From contig JAGVVH010000154.1 in assembly GCA_019135895.1 (NCBI GenBank), forward strand, positions 38,673 through 102,672: 64,000 bases of DNA, written 5' to 3'. The notes beneath the pieces were generated by a model. The model saw only the letters and a program-made list of their open reading frames with translations. It was not told where the DNA came from and made no database searches. Shown piece by piece: positions 42,565 through 50,708 of the stretch; within the stretch, counting starts at the first letter, position 1; every line of letters begins with the position of its first letter. Position numbers and translations under genes: made by a program. Source of the stretch: Bacteroidota bacterium (GTDB lineage Bacteria; Bacteroidota; Bacteroidia; Bacteroidales; WCHB1-69).

Positions 42565-42735
42565 AGCGATTGTAGCGGAAACACTGCAAAGGCGGGTGTT
42601 TCGGGGGCTCAGAGATCAGCAAAGTGATACCCGTAGAGACGCGATTAATCGGGTCTCTACAATTTCTCCCATGACCAACGCCTGCGGAGTTGCAGCGAAA
42701 AGCGCGACGGCGAACCACAGCGAGCCGGAACGCCC
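42565..42735 (+). repeat. GC-rich intergenic repeat, long copy
   Basis: This stretch of ~170 bases is clearly richer in GC than its surroundings. It starts AGCGATTGTAGCGGAAAC and ends AGCGAGCCGGAACGCCC, with a perfect-arm hairpin in the middle. Its last ~45 bases match the short copy at 39314-39363. A 92-residue ORF crosses it but has no coding character. From memory, similar GATTGTAGCG...CGGAACGCC elements occur between genes in other Bacteroidota. The whole gap from 42508 to 42886 holds only this repeat and the prfA promoter. Confidence 0.6.
42633..42660 (+). repeat. Inverted repeat (hairpin) inside the intergenic repeat
   Basis: GTAGAGAC (42633-42640) and GTCTCTAC (42653-42660) are perfect reverse complements. 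The inner CGAT-TA-ATCG pairs again, with one mismatch between the two stems. The 28 bases form a nearly complete palindrome. Confidence 0.85.
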
Positions 42736-42854
42736 AAAAAATCTATAAATAGTAATTCATTCAAGAAATTTCAGCAAAATAAAAAAAAGAAAATTTTATT
42801 TTGACAATAGTAATTCGGGAGTTAGCATCTGCAAATTTTCTACAGAAAAAATTG

Positions 42855-42862
42855 TATTTTTG
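42855..42862 (+). promoter_or_regulatory. -7 promoter box for prfA
   Basis: TATTTTTG followed by CACGC, 24 bases upstream of the ATG at 42887. It supports that start over a TTG at 42860, which lies inside the box. Confidence 0.55.
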
Positions 42863-42886
42863 CACGCAAAATATAAAAAGCATTCA

Positions 42887-43972
42887 ATGAACAATTTATT
42901 AGAGAAACTAGAAGGAATTTATAACCGTTGGCTTGAAATTGGGGAAGAAATAACTAAGCCGGAGATGATGGAAAACATGAAACGATTCATCAAACTTAGT
43001 AAAGATTATAAAGATCTTCAGCCGGTAATTGATGCTTATAAAAATTACAAAAATATAATTGACAATATTGCCCACGCTAAATTGATAGTCTCAACTGAGA
43101 AGGATGAAGAATTCAAAGAGCTGGCTAAAGCAGAATTAGATTCACTCATTGTAGAAGAAGAAAAATTGGAAGAAAATATTCGTTTTTTACTTCTTCCATC
43201 AGATCCGCAAGACAGCAAAAATGCACAAGTTGAAATTCGTGCAGGTACAGGTGGTGATGAAGCCAGTATTTTTGCAGGTGACCTGTTTAGAATGTACCAA
43301 CACTATTGTGATAAAAAAAACTGGAAAATAGAGACTCTATCAATGACTGAAGGTACAGTTGGCGGATTTAAGGAAATAGTATTTAATATAATTGGAGAGA
43401 ATGTATATGGATTGATGAAGTATGAGTCAGGTGTTCACCGGGTACAAAGAGTTCCTCAGACTGAAGCTCAGGGACGTGTACACACCTCTGCAGCATCAGT
43501 AGTCATTCTTCCTGAAGCAGATGAATTTGATGTAGAACTTAAACAGAGTGACATTAGAAAAGATACCTATTGTTCTTCGGGTCCCGGAGGACAATCTGTT
43601 AACACTACTTACTCTGCAGTACGTTTGACTCACATTCCAACAGGTATTGTAGTGGCTATTCAAGATGAGAAATCTCAACTTAAAAATCTTGAAAAAGCGA
43701 TGACAGTTCTACGAAATCGAATCTTTGAAAGAGAATACCAAAAATATCTTGATGAGGTTTCTTCAAAACGAAAAACAATGGTTTCAACCGGCGACCGGTC
43801 AGCAAAAATCAGAACGTATAATTATCCCCAGAATAGGGTAACCGACCACAGAATTAACCTAACTACTTATAATCTTATCGGTTTTATGGACGGAGAAATA
43901 CAGGAGATGATTGAGGCGCTGCAAGTTGCAGAAAATGCAGAAAGGTTAAAAGCAGCAGTAGAAGAGATCTAA
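42887..43972 (+). CDS. prfA: Peptide chain release factor 1
   Basis: Class I release factor recognising UAA and UAG. The catalytic GGQ is in SSGPGGQSVNTTYSAVRLTH. The codon-reading PxT motif is RVPQTEAQGRVHTSAA; the RF2 motif SPF is absent, so this is RF1. It has an N-terminal helical domain and a central region starting EIRAGTGGDEASIFAGDLFRM. I use the ATG at 42887 (MNNLLEKLEGIYNRW), giving 361 residues, the usual length. Confidence 0.96.
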   Translation: MNNLLEKLEGIYNRWLEIGEEITKPEMMENMKRFIKLSKDYKDLQPVIDAYKNYKNIIDNIAHAKLIVSTEKDEEFKELAKAELDSLIVEEEKLEENIRFLLLPSDPQDSKNAQVEIRAGTGGDEASIFAGDLFRMYQHYCDKKNWKIETLSMTEGTVGGFKEIVFNIIGENVYGLMKYESGVHRVQRVPQTEAQGRVHTSAASVVILPEADEFDVELKQSDIRKDTYCSSGPGGQSVNTTYSAVRLTHIPTGIVVAIQDEKSQLKNLEKAMTVLRNRIFEREYQKYLDEVSSKRKTMVSTGDRSAKIRTYNYPQNRVTDHRINLTTYNLIGFMDGEIQEMIEALQVAENAERLKAAVEEI

Positions 43973-44001
43973 CTTTTCTTTCTTTTTTATTGATATTTTA
44001 T

Positions 44002-44009
44002 TATCTTTG
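44002..44009 (+). promoter_or_regulatory. -7 promoter box for trxA
   Basis: TATCTTTG followed by CC, 43 bases upstream of the trxA ATG. Confidence 0.55.
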
Positions 44010-44052
44010 CCTGTTTTTTGAAAAAAAAAATTATTAACTTAAAATTATCATC

Positions 44053-44367
44053 ATGGCATTAGCAATTAACTCTGAGAATTTTGATTCAATCATGAAAAGC
44101 GACCAACTTGTAGTTATTGATTTTTGGGCACAATGGTGCGGTCCTTGCAGAGCATTAACCCCTATTGTTGAAGAATTAGCCGAAGAATACAAAGGAAGGG
44201 TTGTAATAGGAAAATGTGATACAGACGAAAACAATGACATTGCTGTACAATTTGGAGTACGAAATATCCCTATGTTAGTTTTTCTTAAAAATGGAGAAGT
44301 AAAAGATGTTTTAGTAGGATTAGTTAAGAAAAATGAATTGAGTGCAAAGATTGACTCACTAATGTAA
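44053..44367 (+). CDS. trxA: Thioredoxin
   Basis: A 104-residue cytoplasmic thioredoxin with the active site WAQWCGPCRALTP, the cis-Pro loop VRNIPMLVFLKNGE, and the C-terminal helix KKNELSAKIDSLM. It is full length, without a signal peptide. It has its own -7 box and is followed after 37 bases by a peptide transporter gene. Confidence 0.96.
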   Translation: MALAINSENFDSIMKSDQLVVIDFWAQWCGPCRALTPIVEELAEEYKGRVVIGKCDTDENNDIAVQFGVRNIPMLVFLKNGEVKDVLVGLVKKNELSAKIDSLM

Positions 44368-44404
44368 TTAATAATAACTATAATAACAATAAAATCAATC
44401 AATT

Positions 44405-46357
44405 ATGTTTAAAAATCATCCAAAAGGATTATTAGTTTTAGCATTGGCGAATATGGGAGAGCGTTTTGGCTATTACACAATGTTAGCAATATTAACGCTA
44501 TTTATGCAAGCCAAATTCGGACTCAGTTCAAAAGAGACAAGTATTATTTACGGGACTTTTCTTGCAATGGTATACTTCCTGCCTGTATTTGGAGGTATTT
44601 TGGCAGATAAAGTTTTGGGTTATGGGAAAACTATACTTCTCGGAATTATTGTAATGTTTAGCGGTTATTTGCTCCTTTCAATGCCAACTGAAGCTGGTTC
44701 TGCTGGAAAATCAGCTATGTTTATTTCATTGGGATTAATTGCTATCGGAACCGGATGTTTTAAAGGAAATCTTCAGGCTCTTGTTGGAAATTTATATGAA
44801 GATCCACGTTACAGTAAATACCGTGATATAGCATTTTCAATTTTTTATATGTTTATCAATATTGGGGCATTCTTTGCTCCCAGTGCTGCAAATAGCATCA
44901 ACAATGCAATTTTACTCCGTGACAACTACACCTATGATGCAGCAATTCCAACCAACTATGTCAAATTAAACGATAAAATCGTTGATGAAAATACTTTCAT
45001 GGTAGAAGCATTTGGAAAAGAACATAAACCTTTAGTTACCGCTAAAGATTCTGCAAACTACATCAATAAGATGAAAAAGAAAGAGGGCGTAATGTTTGCT
45101 AAAGACAAAGAAAATGTACAGTTCAAACTAAAAGCTGCTGCTCTTAGACAAAATAATATCATTACAAAAAATGAGTATGCCCTTCTTAATGACATTAAAA
45201 CACCGGCAACAGATGCAGCAAAAGCAGCTGTGATAGAAAAAGTTACTATATCCGATCTTCCTGATGGAAAACCTACTGAAAAATGGGCAGAAAATTATGT
45301 AAGTAACTCTTTGACAAAATCATATAATATGGCTTTTGGAGTTGCTTGCATCAGTCTTGTTATTTCTTTATTGATTTTTTTAATTTTTAGACGTTCCTGG
45401 AAAGGTGTTGATAAAACTTTAAAACAACAGTTGAAAGAAGCAAAAGCTGCTACAGGAAGTACCTCTAGTGTAGTTCAATTAACAAAAGCTCAGACCAGAG
45501 AAAGGATGATTGCACTATTTTTGGTTTTCTTTGTAGTAATTTTCTTCTGGATGTCATTCCATCAAAACGGATTATGCATGACTTTCTTTGCCAGAGATTA
45601 TACAACCAGTGACGTTTCTGGGAGTGGAATTATGCTTTTCAACATATTATCTTTACTCTCTTTTGTAGCGGTTATGTATGGTGTTTACTGGTCAACAATG
45701 GGGCTTTTCGGAGGAAAAAGAAGTATATCAAAAGGATTAATCACAATGGGAATAGGAATCATAGGACTGGTTGTCTTCTATTTGTTGAAAGTAAATGGAG
45801 CTGACAGTATTAAGATTACTCCTCAAATATTTCAACAATTTAATCCTTTCTTTATTGTCATTCTTACCCCGCTAGCAGTAGCTATTTTCTCAGCTTTGAA
45901 TAATAAGGGCAAAGAGCCAACTGCACCAAGAAAAATAGGAATGGGAATGTTTGTTGCGGCGTTAGGATTTATCATACTGATGATCGTTTCATTTAATTTG
46001 CCGGCTCCTTCAGATATCCAGGGAGTTTCAGACACTTTGGTATCATATAACTGGCTTATTGGAACTTACTTCACCTTAACCATTGCCGAATTGTTATTAA
46101 GCCCAATGGGATTATCATTTGTAGCAAAAGTTGCTCCACCCCAATACAAAGGTATGATGCAAGGAGGTTGGCTGGCTGCAACTGCAATCGGGAATTATCT
46201 TGTTGGTGTTATGGGGACCCTTTGGAATGAATTACCTTTATGGTTATTCTGGGGAGTATTGGTTGCTTGTTGTATTCTTTCTGCAATCTTCATATTCTCA
46301 ATTATCAAACGTCTTGACAGAGCAACAACAGATACACCGGCTCCGGTATCTGAATAG
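44405..46357 (+). CDS. POT/PTR-family proton-coupled oligopeptide transporter
   Basis: MFS peptide transporter of 650 residues. The N-terminal motif LANMGERFGYYTMLAILTLF corresponds to the POT ExxERFxYY signature but with Asn in place of the first Glu. The PTR2 signature region YFLPVFGGILADKVLGYGKT follows. About 12-14 helices are visible. A ~140-residue hydrophilic insertion (about 165-305) breaks helices 6 and 7; such insertions occur in Bacteroidota members. It takes up di- and tripeptides by family. A hairpin terminator follows. Confidence 0.92.
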   Translation: MFKNHPKGLLVLALANMGERFGYYTMLAILTLFMQAKFGLSSKETSIIYGTFLAMVYFLPVFGGILADKVLGYGKTILLGIIVMFSGYLLLSMPTEAGSAGKSAMFISLGLIAIGTGCFKGNLQALVGNLYEDPRYSKYRDIAFSIFYMFINIGAFFAPSAANSINNAILLRDNYTYDAAIPTNYVKLNDKIVDENTFMVEAFGKEHKPLVTAKDSANYINKMKKKEGVMFAKDKENVQFKLKAAALRQNNIITKNEYALLNDIKTPATDAAKAAVIEKVTISDLPDGKPTEKWAENYVSNSLTKSYNMAFGVACISLVISLLIFLIFRRSWKGVDKTLKQQLKEAKAATGSTSSVVQLTKAQTRERMIALFLVFFVVIFFWMSFHQNGLCMTFFARDYTTSDVSGSGIMLFNILSLLSFVAVMYGVYWSTMGLFGGKRSISKGLITMGIGIIGLVVFYLLKVNGADSIKITPQIFQQFNPFFIVILTPLAVAIFSALNNKGKEPTAPRKIGMGMFVAALGFIILMIVSFNLPAPSDIQGVSDTLVSYNWLIGTYFTLTIAELLLSPMGLSFVAKVAPPQYKGMMQGGWLAATAIGNYLVGVMGTLWNELPLWLFWGVLVACCILSAIFIFSIIKRLDRATTDTPAPVSE

Positions 46358-46390
46358 GATCCCTTTCTGAATCGAAAAGATTATTCATTA

Positions 46391-46420
46391 TAAGGGACTC
46401 GCCCAGTAGGCAGTCCCTTA
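46391..46420 (+). terminator. Hairpin terminator after the POT transporter gene
   Basis: TAAGGGACT and AGTCCCTTA form a 9-bp perfect stem, extended by GCC/GGC with a bulged C. The T-tract (TCTATATT) is weak. It starts 33 bases after the stop. Confidence 0.75.
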
Positions 46421-46499
46421 TCTATATTAAGGACTAATTTGCACATAATATTGTTCATAATTCATGTTAAAACCTTTTAATATTCGCCATTAAGAATTG

Positions 46500-46507
46500 T
46501 AAATTTG
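46500..46507 (+). promoter_or_regulatory. -7 promoter box for the EnvC-like gene
   Basis: TAAATTTG followed by CATT, 51 bases upstream of the ATG at 46559. Confidence 0.5.
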
Positions 46508-46558
46508 CATTAGAAATAGAATTGTGCAATATTCTTTTATATATAATCAAGCTACATT

Positions 46559-47803
46559 ATGAAAAAAATCATTCTGCTTATTGCAATCATTTTTAGTGGA
46601 TTGTCGCTGATTGTTTTAGCGCAGACGAAAAGTGATGAATTAAAAAGCAATAAGAAAAAAATTGAGCAGGAGATTGCTACAACTCAAAAATTACTGAATC
46701 AAACGAAAAAGAACAAAAACACTTCTTTACAGCAAATATCAATGCTGCGAAAACAAATATCTAACAGGGAAGAACTCATTACAACATTAAATAATGAAAT
46801 TTTTGATCTTGAAGAAGAATTGGATTTAAATATCAAGTTATCACAATCTTTAGATAAAAAACTTGAATACATGAAATCAGACTACTCAAGAGTAGTCTAT
46901 TTAGCATACAAAAATCGCAACATGATTGACAAAATTAGTTTTTTGCTTTCTGCTGAAGATTTTGGGCAAATGTTTAGAAGAATCAAATATTACGCGGTTT
47001 TCGCTGAGAATGTCAAGCATCAAGTTAAATTAATCAATCAAACAAAAGAAGAGATTATCAAAAAAAATGAAGAGATAATATTGTTGAAGGAAGAAAAAAT
47101 AGCTCTTCTCGAAGGAAAAGAGAAAGAAGTAAAAAAACTCGAAATAGATAGAAATGAGAAAACTAAAAACGCAGAACAACTCAAAAAAAAGGAAAAACTT
47201 TTAGCTTCAGAACTTCAGACAAAACAGAAAAAAAGGAAAGAACTTGATATTGCTATTAAAAAAGCAATTCAAAATGAAATTTTAGCAGAAAATGCAAGAA
47301 AAGCAAAAGCAGCCAAATCAAAACCTACTGCCAGCAGTGCAACTCCTGCCAAAACAGCCTCTAAAAACGAAATTACTCTTACTCCTGAAGAAAAAACATT
47401 GAGCAACTCATTTGTCAATAATCAGGGACGGCTTCCCTGGCCGGTCGCAAAAGGAGTTAAAGTAAGTGATTTTGGAAATTATCCGCACCCGGATGTTCCT
47501 TCTGTTATGATTGAAAACAGAGGAATTGACATCCTTGTTGAACCGGGAACATCAGTTAGAAGTGTTTATGAAGGAGTCGTCTCCGGAGTACTGGATGTCC
47601 TTGGTACAAAAGTGCTTATGATAAGACATGGAGAATATCTCACTGTATACCAAAACTTGACTAATATCAGTGTTAAAAAAGGGGATAAAGTAAATACAAA
47701 ACAAGTTGTTGGTAATATTGGAAAATCACCCTACGAACTTCACTTTGAAGTGTGGAAAAACAATTCCTATCAAAACCCTAATTCGTGGCTTACAAAAAAA
47801 TAA
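46559..47803 (+). CDS. envC: EnvC-like murein hydrolase activator (degenerate M23/LytM domain)
   Basis: Exported protein of 414 residues with signal peptide MKKIILLIAIIFSGLSLIVLA. A long coiled coil covers ~25-240 (Lys/Glu/Gln heptads), a disordered Ala/Lys/Pro/Thr linker ~245-275, and a LytM/M23 fold ~290-414. The zinc ligands are not all kept: the first motif is ENRGIDI, where active enzymes have His before GID, and the HxH motif is reduced to ELHFEVW. This fits EnvC, which activates amidases rather than cutting peptidoglycan itself. It probably acts in daughter-cell separation. It leads a cluster with glsA, glsB and engB. Confidence 0.87.
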   Translation: MKKIILLIAIIFSGLSLIVLAQTKSDELKSNKKKIEQEIATTQKLLNQTKKNKNTSLQQISMLRKQISNREELITTLNNEIFDLEEELDLNIKLSQSLDKKLEYMKSDYSRVVYLAYKNRNMIDKISFLLSAEDFGQMFRRIKYYAVFAENVKHQVKLINQTKEEIIKKNEEIILLKEEKIALLEGKEKEVKKLEIDRNEKTKNAEQLKKKEKLLASELQTKQKKRKELDIAIKKAIQNEILAENARKAKAAKSKPTASSATPAKTASKNEITLTPEEKTLSNSFVNNQGRLPWPVAKGVKVSDFGNYPHPDVPSVMIENRGIDILVEPGTSVRSVYEGVVSGVLDVLGTKVLMIRHGEYLTVYQNLTNISVKKGDKVNTKQVVGNIGKSPYELHFEVWKNNSYQNPNSWLTKK

Positions 47804-47831
47804 TATATCCAAATAATCAAGAATAACCAAA

Positions 47832-48644
47832 ATGAGAATTGATGTAGAAGAAGCTTTCAAACAAAAGAATCCAAAATTGCATAAAAAAATCCCGAATTTT
47901 GTATTCAATAAAATAAGAAGGCTTATTCATGAGGAAGAAATCAACAATTTTATCAGTGAACACAAAGAGGAACCTCCCATTCTTTTTGCCACTCATGGTC
48001 TTGAAGATCTATTTAAAATAGAAATTAAGATAGTTAATGAGGAAAAAATACCTAAGACCGGTCGACACATAATTGTAGCAAATCATCCATTGGGTGGGCT
48101 TGACGGGTTGACCATGATCAGCTTACTGGGAAGATACCGTTCAGATATCAAATTGCCGGTAAATGACCTTTTAATGCAGTTAAAACCTCTTGAAGGAGTA
48201 TTTACTCCGATAAATAAACATGGCAGAAATAAACAAGATTCCATCAAGCAACTAAATGATATTTTTGATTCTGATGACCTCATTATTTACTTTCCGGCAG
48301 GTCTTTGCTCAAGGAAACAAAAAGGAGGAATCTATGACTTGGAATGGAAAAAAACAATTATATCCAAAGCAAAAGAATATCAACGAGATATTATCCCCGT
48401 ATATTTCGATGGAAAAAATAGTAACCGTTTCTATAATATTGCAAATTTTAGAAAGAAAATTGGTATAAAATCTAATATAGAAATGATATTTTTGCCGGAT
48501 GAAATGTTTCGGCAGACAGGAAAAAAGTTTACCATAGTTTTTGGAAATCAAATAAAATTTACTACTTTTGATAATTCAAAAACCGAAAAGCAATGGGCTC
48601 AATGGCTAAAGGAACAAGTTTACGACCTAAAAAATTTATATTAA
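47832..48644 (+). CDS. glsA: PlsC-like O-acyltransferase, glycine-lipid synthesis (GlsA-like)
   Basis: A 270-residue acyltransferase of the PlsC superfamily. It has the catalytic block IIVANHPLGGLDGLTM (HxxxxD variant) and YFPAGLCSRKQKGGIYDLEW as the acyl-acceptor loop. It pairs with the next gene, only three bases away, in the way of Bacteroides glsA/glsB, which O- and N-acylate glycine to make glycine lipids. The symbol is assigned from this pairing and family; a general lysophospholipid acyltransferase is the alternative. It is probably peripheral at the inner membrane. Confidence 0.72.
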   Translation: MRIDVEEAFKQKNPKLHKKIPNFVFNKIRRLIHEEEINNFISEHKEEPPILFATHGLEDLFKIEIKIVNEEKIPKTGRHIIVANHPLGGLDGLTMISLLGRYRSDIKLPVNDLLMQLKPLEGVFTPINKHGRNKQDSIKQLNDIFDSDDLIIYFPAGLCSRKQKGGIYDLEWKKTIISKAKEYQRDIIPVYFDGKNSNRFYNIANFRKKIGIKSNIEMIFLPDEMFRQTGKKFTIVFGNQIKFTTFDNSKTEKQWAQWLKEQVYDLKNLY

Positions 48645-48647
48645 AAA

Positions 48648-49577
48648 ATGAAGAACATTATAGATCCTATTGATCTCGATCTTTTAAAAAGTGAACTTAC
48701 AAAAGAAAAATTTGTCCGCGATACAACATCCGGGAATAATTCGATCTATATGATTGATGCCCATAATGCTCCCAATACGATGTTGGAAATTGGGAGATTA
48801 AGGGAACTAACTTTCAGAGCAGCCGGAGGTGGCACAGGCGAAGAAGTTGATATTGACGAATACGACACTTCTGAAGTCCCATTCAAACAACTAATAGTTT
48901 GGAGCAACAATGCTGAAGAGATTATCAGCGCATATCGTTTCGTTATTGGAAAAGATGTACCCCTTGACGAAAATGGATATCCTCATACTCCTTCTTCAAA
49001 ATTATTTTACTTTTCAGAAAAATTCATTCAAAATCAATGGCAAGAATGTATTGAATTGGGAAGAAGTTTCGTCCAACCAAAATATCAGGCTTCTAATAAT
49101 TTTCGTGAAAGTTTATTTGCACTTGATAACATTTGGGATGGGCTGGGAGCCTTAATTGTGAATAATCCCTCTGCTAAATATTTCTTTGGAAAAATGACTA
49201 TGTATAACCAATACAATCGTATAGCTCGTAATATGATTCTCAATTATCTTGCAAAACATTTCCAAGGAGATCCTGAATTAGTTCATCCATTTAAAACAGT
49301 GGAAACAGAAAGAGGAATTGATTCTATAAAACAAGTTTTCAGTAATTCCGGAAATTCCATTAAGGAAGATTTCAAAATTTTAAATCAAAACATTCGTGAT
49401 TTAAAAGTGTCTATTCCTCCCCTTATTAAAACATATATTTCACTTACCTCTACCATGCAATATTTTGGGGTTTCCCCTAACGAGGAATTTGGTCCTGTTG
49501 AAGAAATATGCATCCTTATTAAGATTGCTGACATTTACGAAAACAAGAAAATTCGTCATGTATATTCATATCATTAA
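48648..49577 (+). CDS. glsB: GNAT/hemolysin-type N-acyltransferase, glycine-lipid synthesis (GlsB-like)
   Basis: A 309-residue protein of the 'putative hemolysin'/OlsB acyltransferase group. Typical stretches are MLEIGRLRELTFRAAGGGTG (the IGRLRE motif), AYRFVIGKDV, and ELGRSFVQPKYQASNNFRE. In Bacteroides thetaiotaomicron GlsB N-acylates glycine with a 3-hydroxy fatty acid. It follows the glsA-like gene after three bases, so they are surely one transcript. The order is reversed relative to the B. theta pair as I recall it. Confidence 0.72.
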   Translation: MKNIIDPIDLDLLKSELTKEKFVRDTTSGNNSIYMIDAHNAPNTMLEIGRLRELTFRAAGGGTGEEVDIDEYDTSEVPFKQLIVWSNNAEEIISAYRFVIGKDVPLDENGYPHTPSSKLFYFSEKFIQNQWQECIELGRSFVQPKYQASNNFRESLFALDNIWDGLGALIVNNPSAKYFFGKMTMYNQYNRIARNMILNYLAKHFQGDPELVHPFKTVETERGIDSIKQVFSNSGNSIKEDFKILNQNIRDLKVSIPPLIKTYISLTSTMQYFGVSPNEEFGPVEEICILIKIADIYENKKIRHVYSYH

Positions 49578-49630
49578 AAATTATTATCAGACTCTTCAAA
49601 TACTTTAAATACCTATTCTAAAACAAAATA

Positions 49631-50236
49631 ATGGTAATCAAATCAATAAAATATTTGCAGAGTGTGGTTGAATGGAACAAATGTCCCCCACCTTTATTAC
49701 CTGAATATGCTTTTATTGGGCGCTCAAATGTGGGAAAATCTTCCCTGATAAATATGCTTGGCAATAATAAAAATCTTGCTAAAACTTCTTCTCATCCCGG
49801 GAAAACACAAACCATAAATCATTTCCTTGTAAATGATGAATGGTATTTAGTAGATTTGCCCGGATATGGTTATGCCTCAATTTCTAAAACCTATCGTATC
49901 AATTGGGTAAAAATGATTCATGATTATATTTTATTAAGGGAAAACCTTCAATTGGTATTTATTTTGATTGATTCGCGAATTGAACCTCAGAAAAAAGACC
50001 TAGAATTTATCGATCAATTGGGAGAAATGAAAACCCCTTTTTCAATTATTTTTACTAAATCTGATAAAGTATCCAATAAAAAAGTTTTGGAAAATCTCTC
50101 TTCCTTTAAACAAAAAATGCTACAAAACTGGGAAGGACTTCCGCCCTTCTTCATCACTTCTTCTAAAAACGGTCAAGGCAAAAATGAGATTTTAAACTAT
50201 ATTGATGAAATAAATACTAGTTATTTCAAGAATTAA
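49631..50236 (+). CDS. engB: Ribosome biogenesis GTPase EngB/YsxC (YihA)
   Basis: A 201-residue GTPase needed for 50S assembly. The G1 motif is GRSNVGKSSLINML, G3 is DLPGYGYASISK, G4 is TKSDK, and the G5 area is ITSSKNGQG. The PPPLLPEYAFIGRS start region is typical. It is full length. It follows glsB by 53 bases in the same direction. Confidence 0.95.
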   Translation: MVIKSIKYLQSVVEWNKCPPPLLPEYAFIGRSNVGKSSLINMLGNNKNLAKTSSHPGKTQTINHFLVNDEWYLVDLPGYGYASISKTYRINWVKMIHDYILLRENLQLVFILIDSRIEPQKKDLEFIDQLGEMKTPFSIIFTKSDKVSNKKVLENLSSFKQKMLQNWEGLPPFFITSSKNGQGKNEILNYIDEINTSYFKN

Positions 50237-50272
50237 TTTTAAAAATAACCACCAATGCCAATATGTTTCCTA

Positions 50273-50707
50273 ATGAAAAAAATAATTATCTTATTATTAT
50301 TCTTTATCATTTTGGATAGTTGTCAAAGTCAAAAGAAAGCAATAGAATCGGTTTCTAATATGCCCATACAGTCAACCGTATGGATATTCACTTCTGTTGA
50401 AAAGCAAAATATTGATTCACAACAACTTAATAGTCCTTTTATTGTATTTGACACAAACGGAAGATATTTCGGGAACTATGGATGCAATAAATTTTTTGGG
50501 ACCTATTATATAAGAAAGAAGAGAATAACTATGGACTTTTCAGGCGCAACCAAAAAATTGTGCTCTGATATGGAAATAGAAAGAATTATAAGTAAAAATA
50601 TCAAGCAAAATATTACCCACTATAAAATATCTCAAGATACACTCATTCTGTTTTCAAAAAAAACTGAAAGATTCAAATTTACGGCAAAGAAAAATATCCT
50701 GGAATAA
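50273..50707 (+). CDS. META-domain (HslJ-like) lipoprotein
   Basis: About 144 residues. The signal is MKKIILLLFFIILDSC-like (MKKIIILLLFFIILDSC) with lipobox LDSC. The META domain shows FDTNGRYFGNYGCNKFFGTY, the family's GCNxFxGxY motif, followed by a strand and KKLCSDMEIERII. HslJ-type META proteins are envelope-stress or antibiotic-tolerance factors in some species; the precise role is unknown. I start at the ATG at 50273 instead of 50255, because only this gives a clean signal peptide. It is convergent with the histidine kinase. Confidence 0.82.
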   Translation: MKKIIILLLFFIILDSCQSQKKAIESVSNMPIQSTVWIFTSVEKQNIDSQQLNSPFIVFDTNGRYFGNYGCNKFFGTYYIRKKRITMDFSGATKKLCSDMEIERIISKNIKQNITHYKISQDTLILFSKKTERFKFTAKKNILE

Positions 50708-50708
50708 A

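Noticed and set aside
42470..42748. 92-residue plus-strand ORF
   Set aside because: It spans the promoter of the unknown lipoprotein and the whole GC-rich repeat with its palindrome; its translation is compositionally odd and follows the repeat, so it is not a gene.
46559..47803. Active M23 endopeptidase
   Set aside because: The His of the first zinc motif is Asn-Arg and the HxH motif lacks its first His, so it is better read as an EnvC-like activator.
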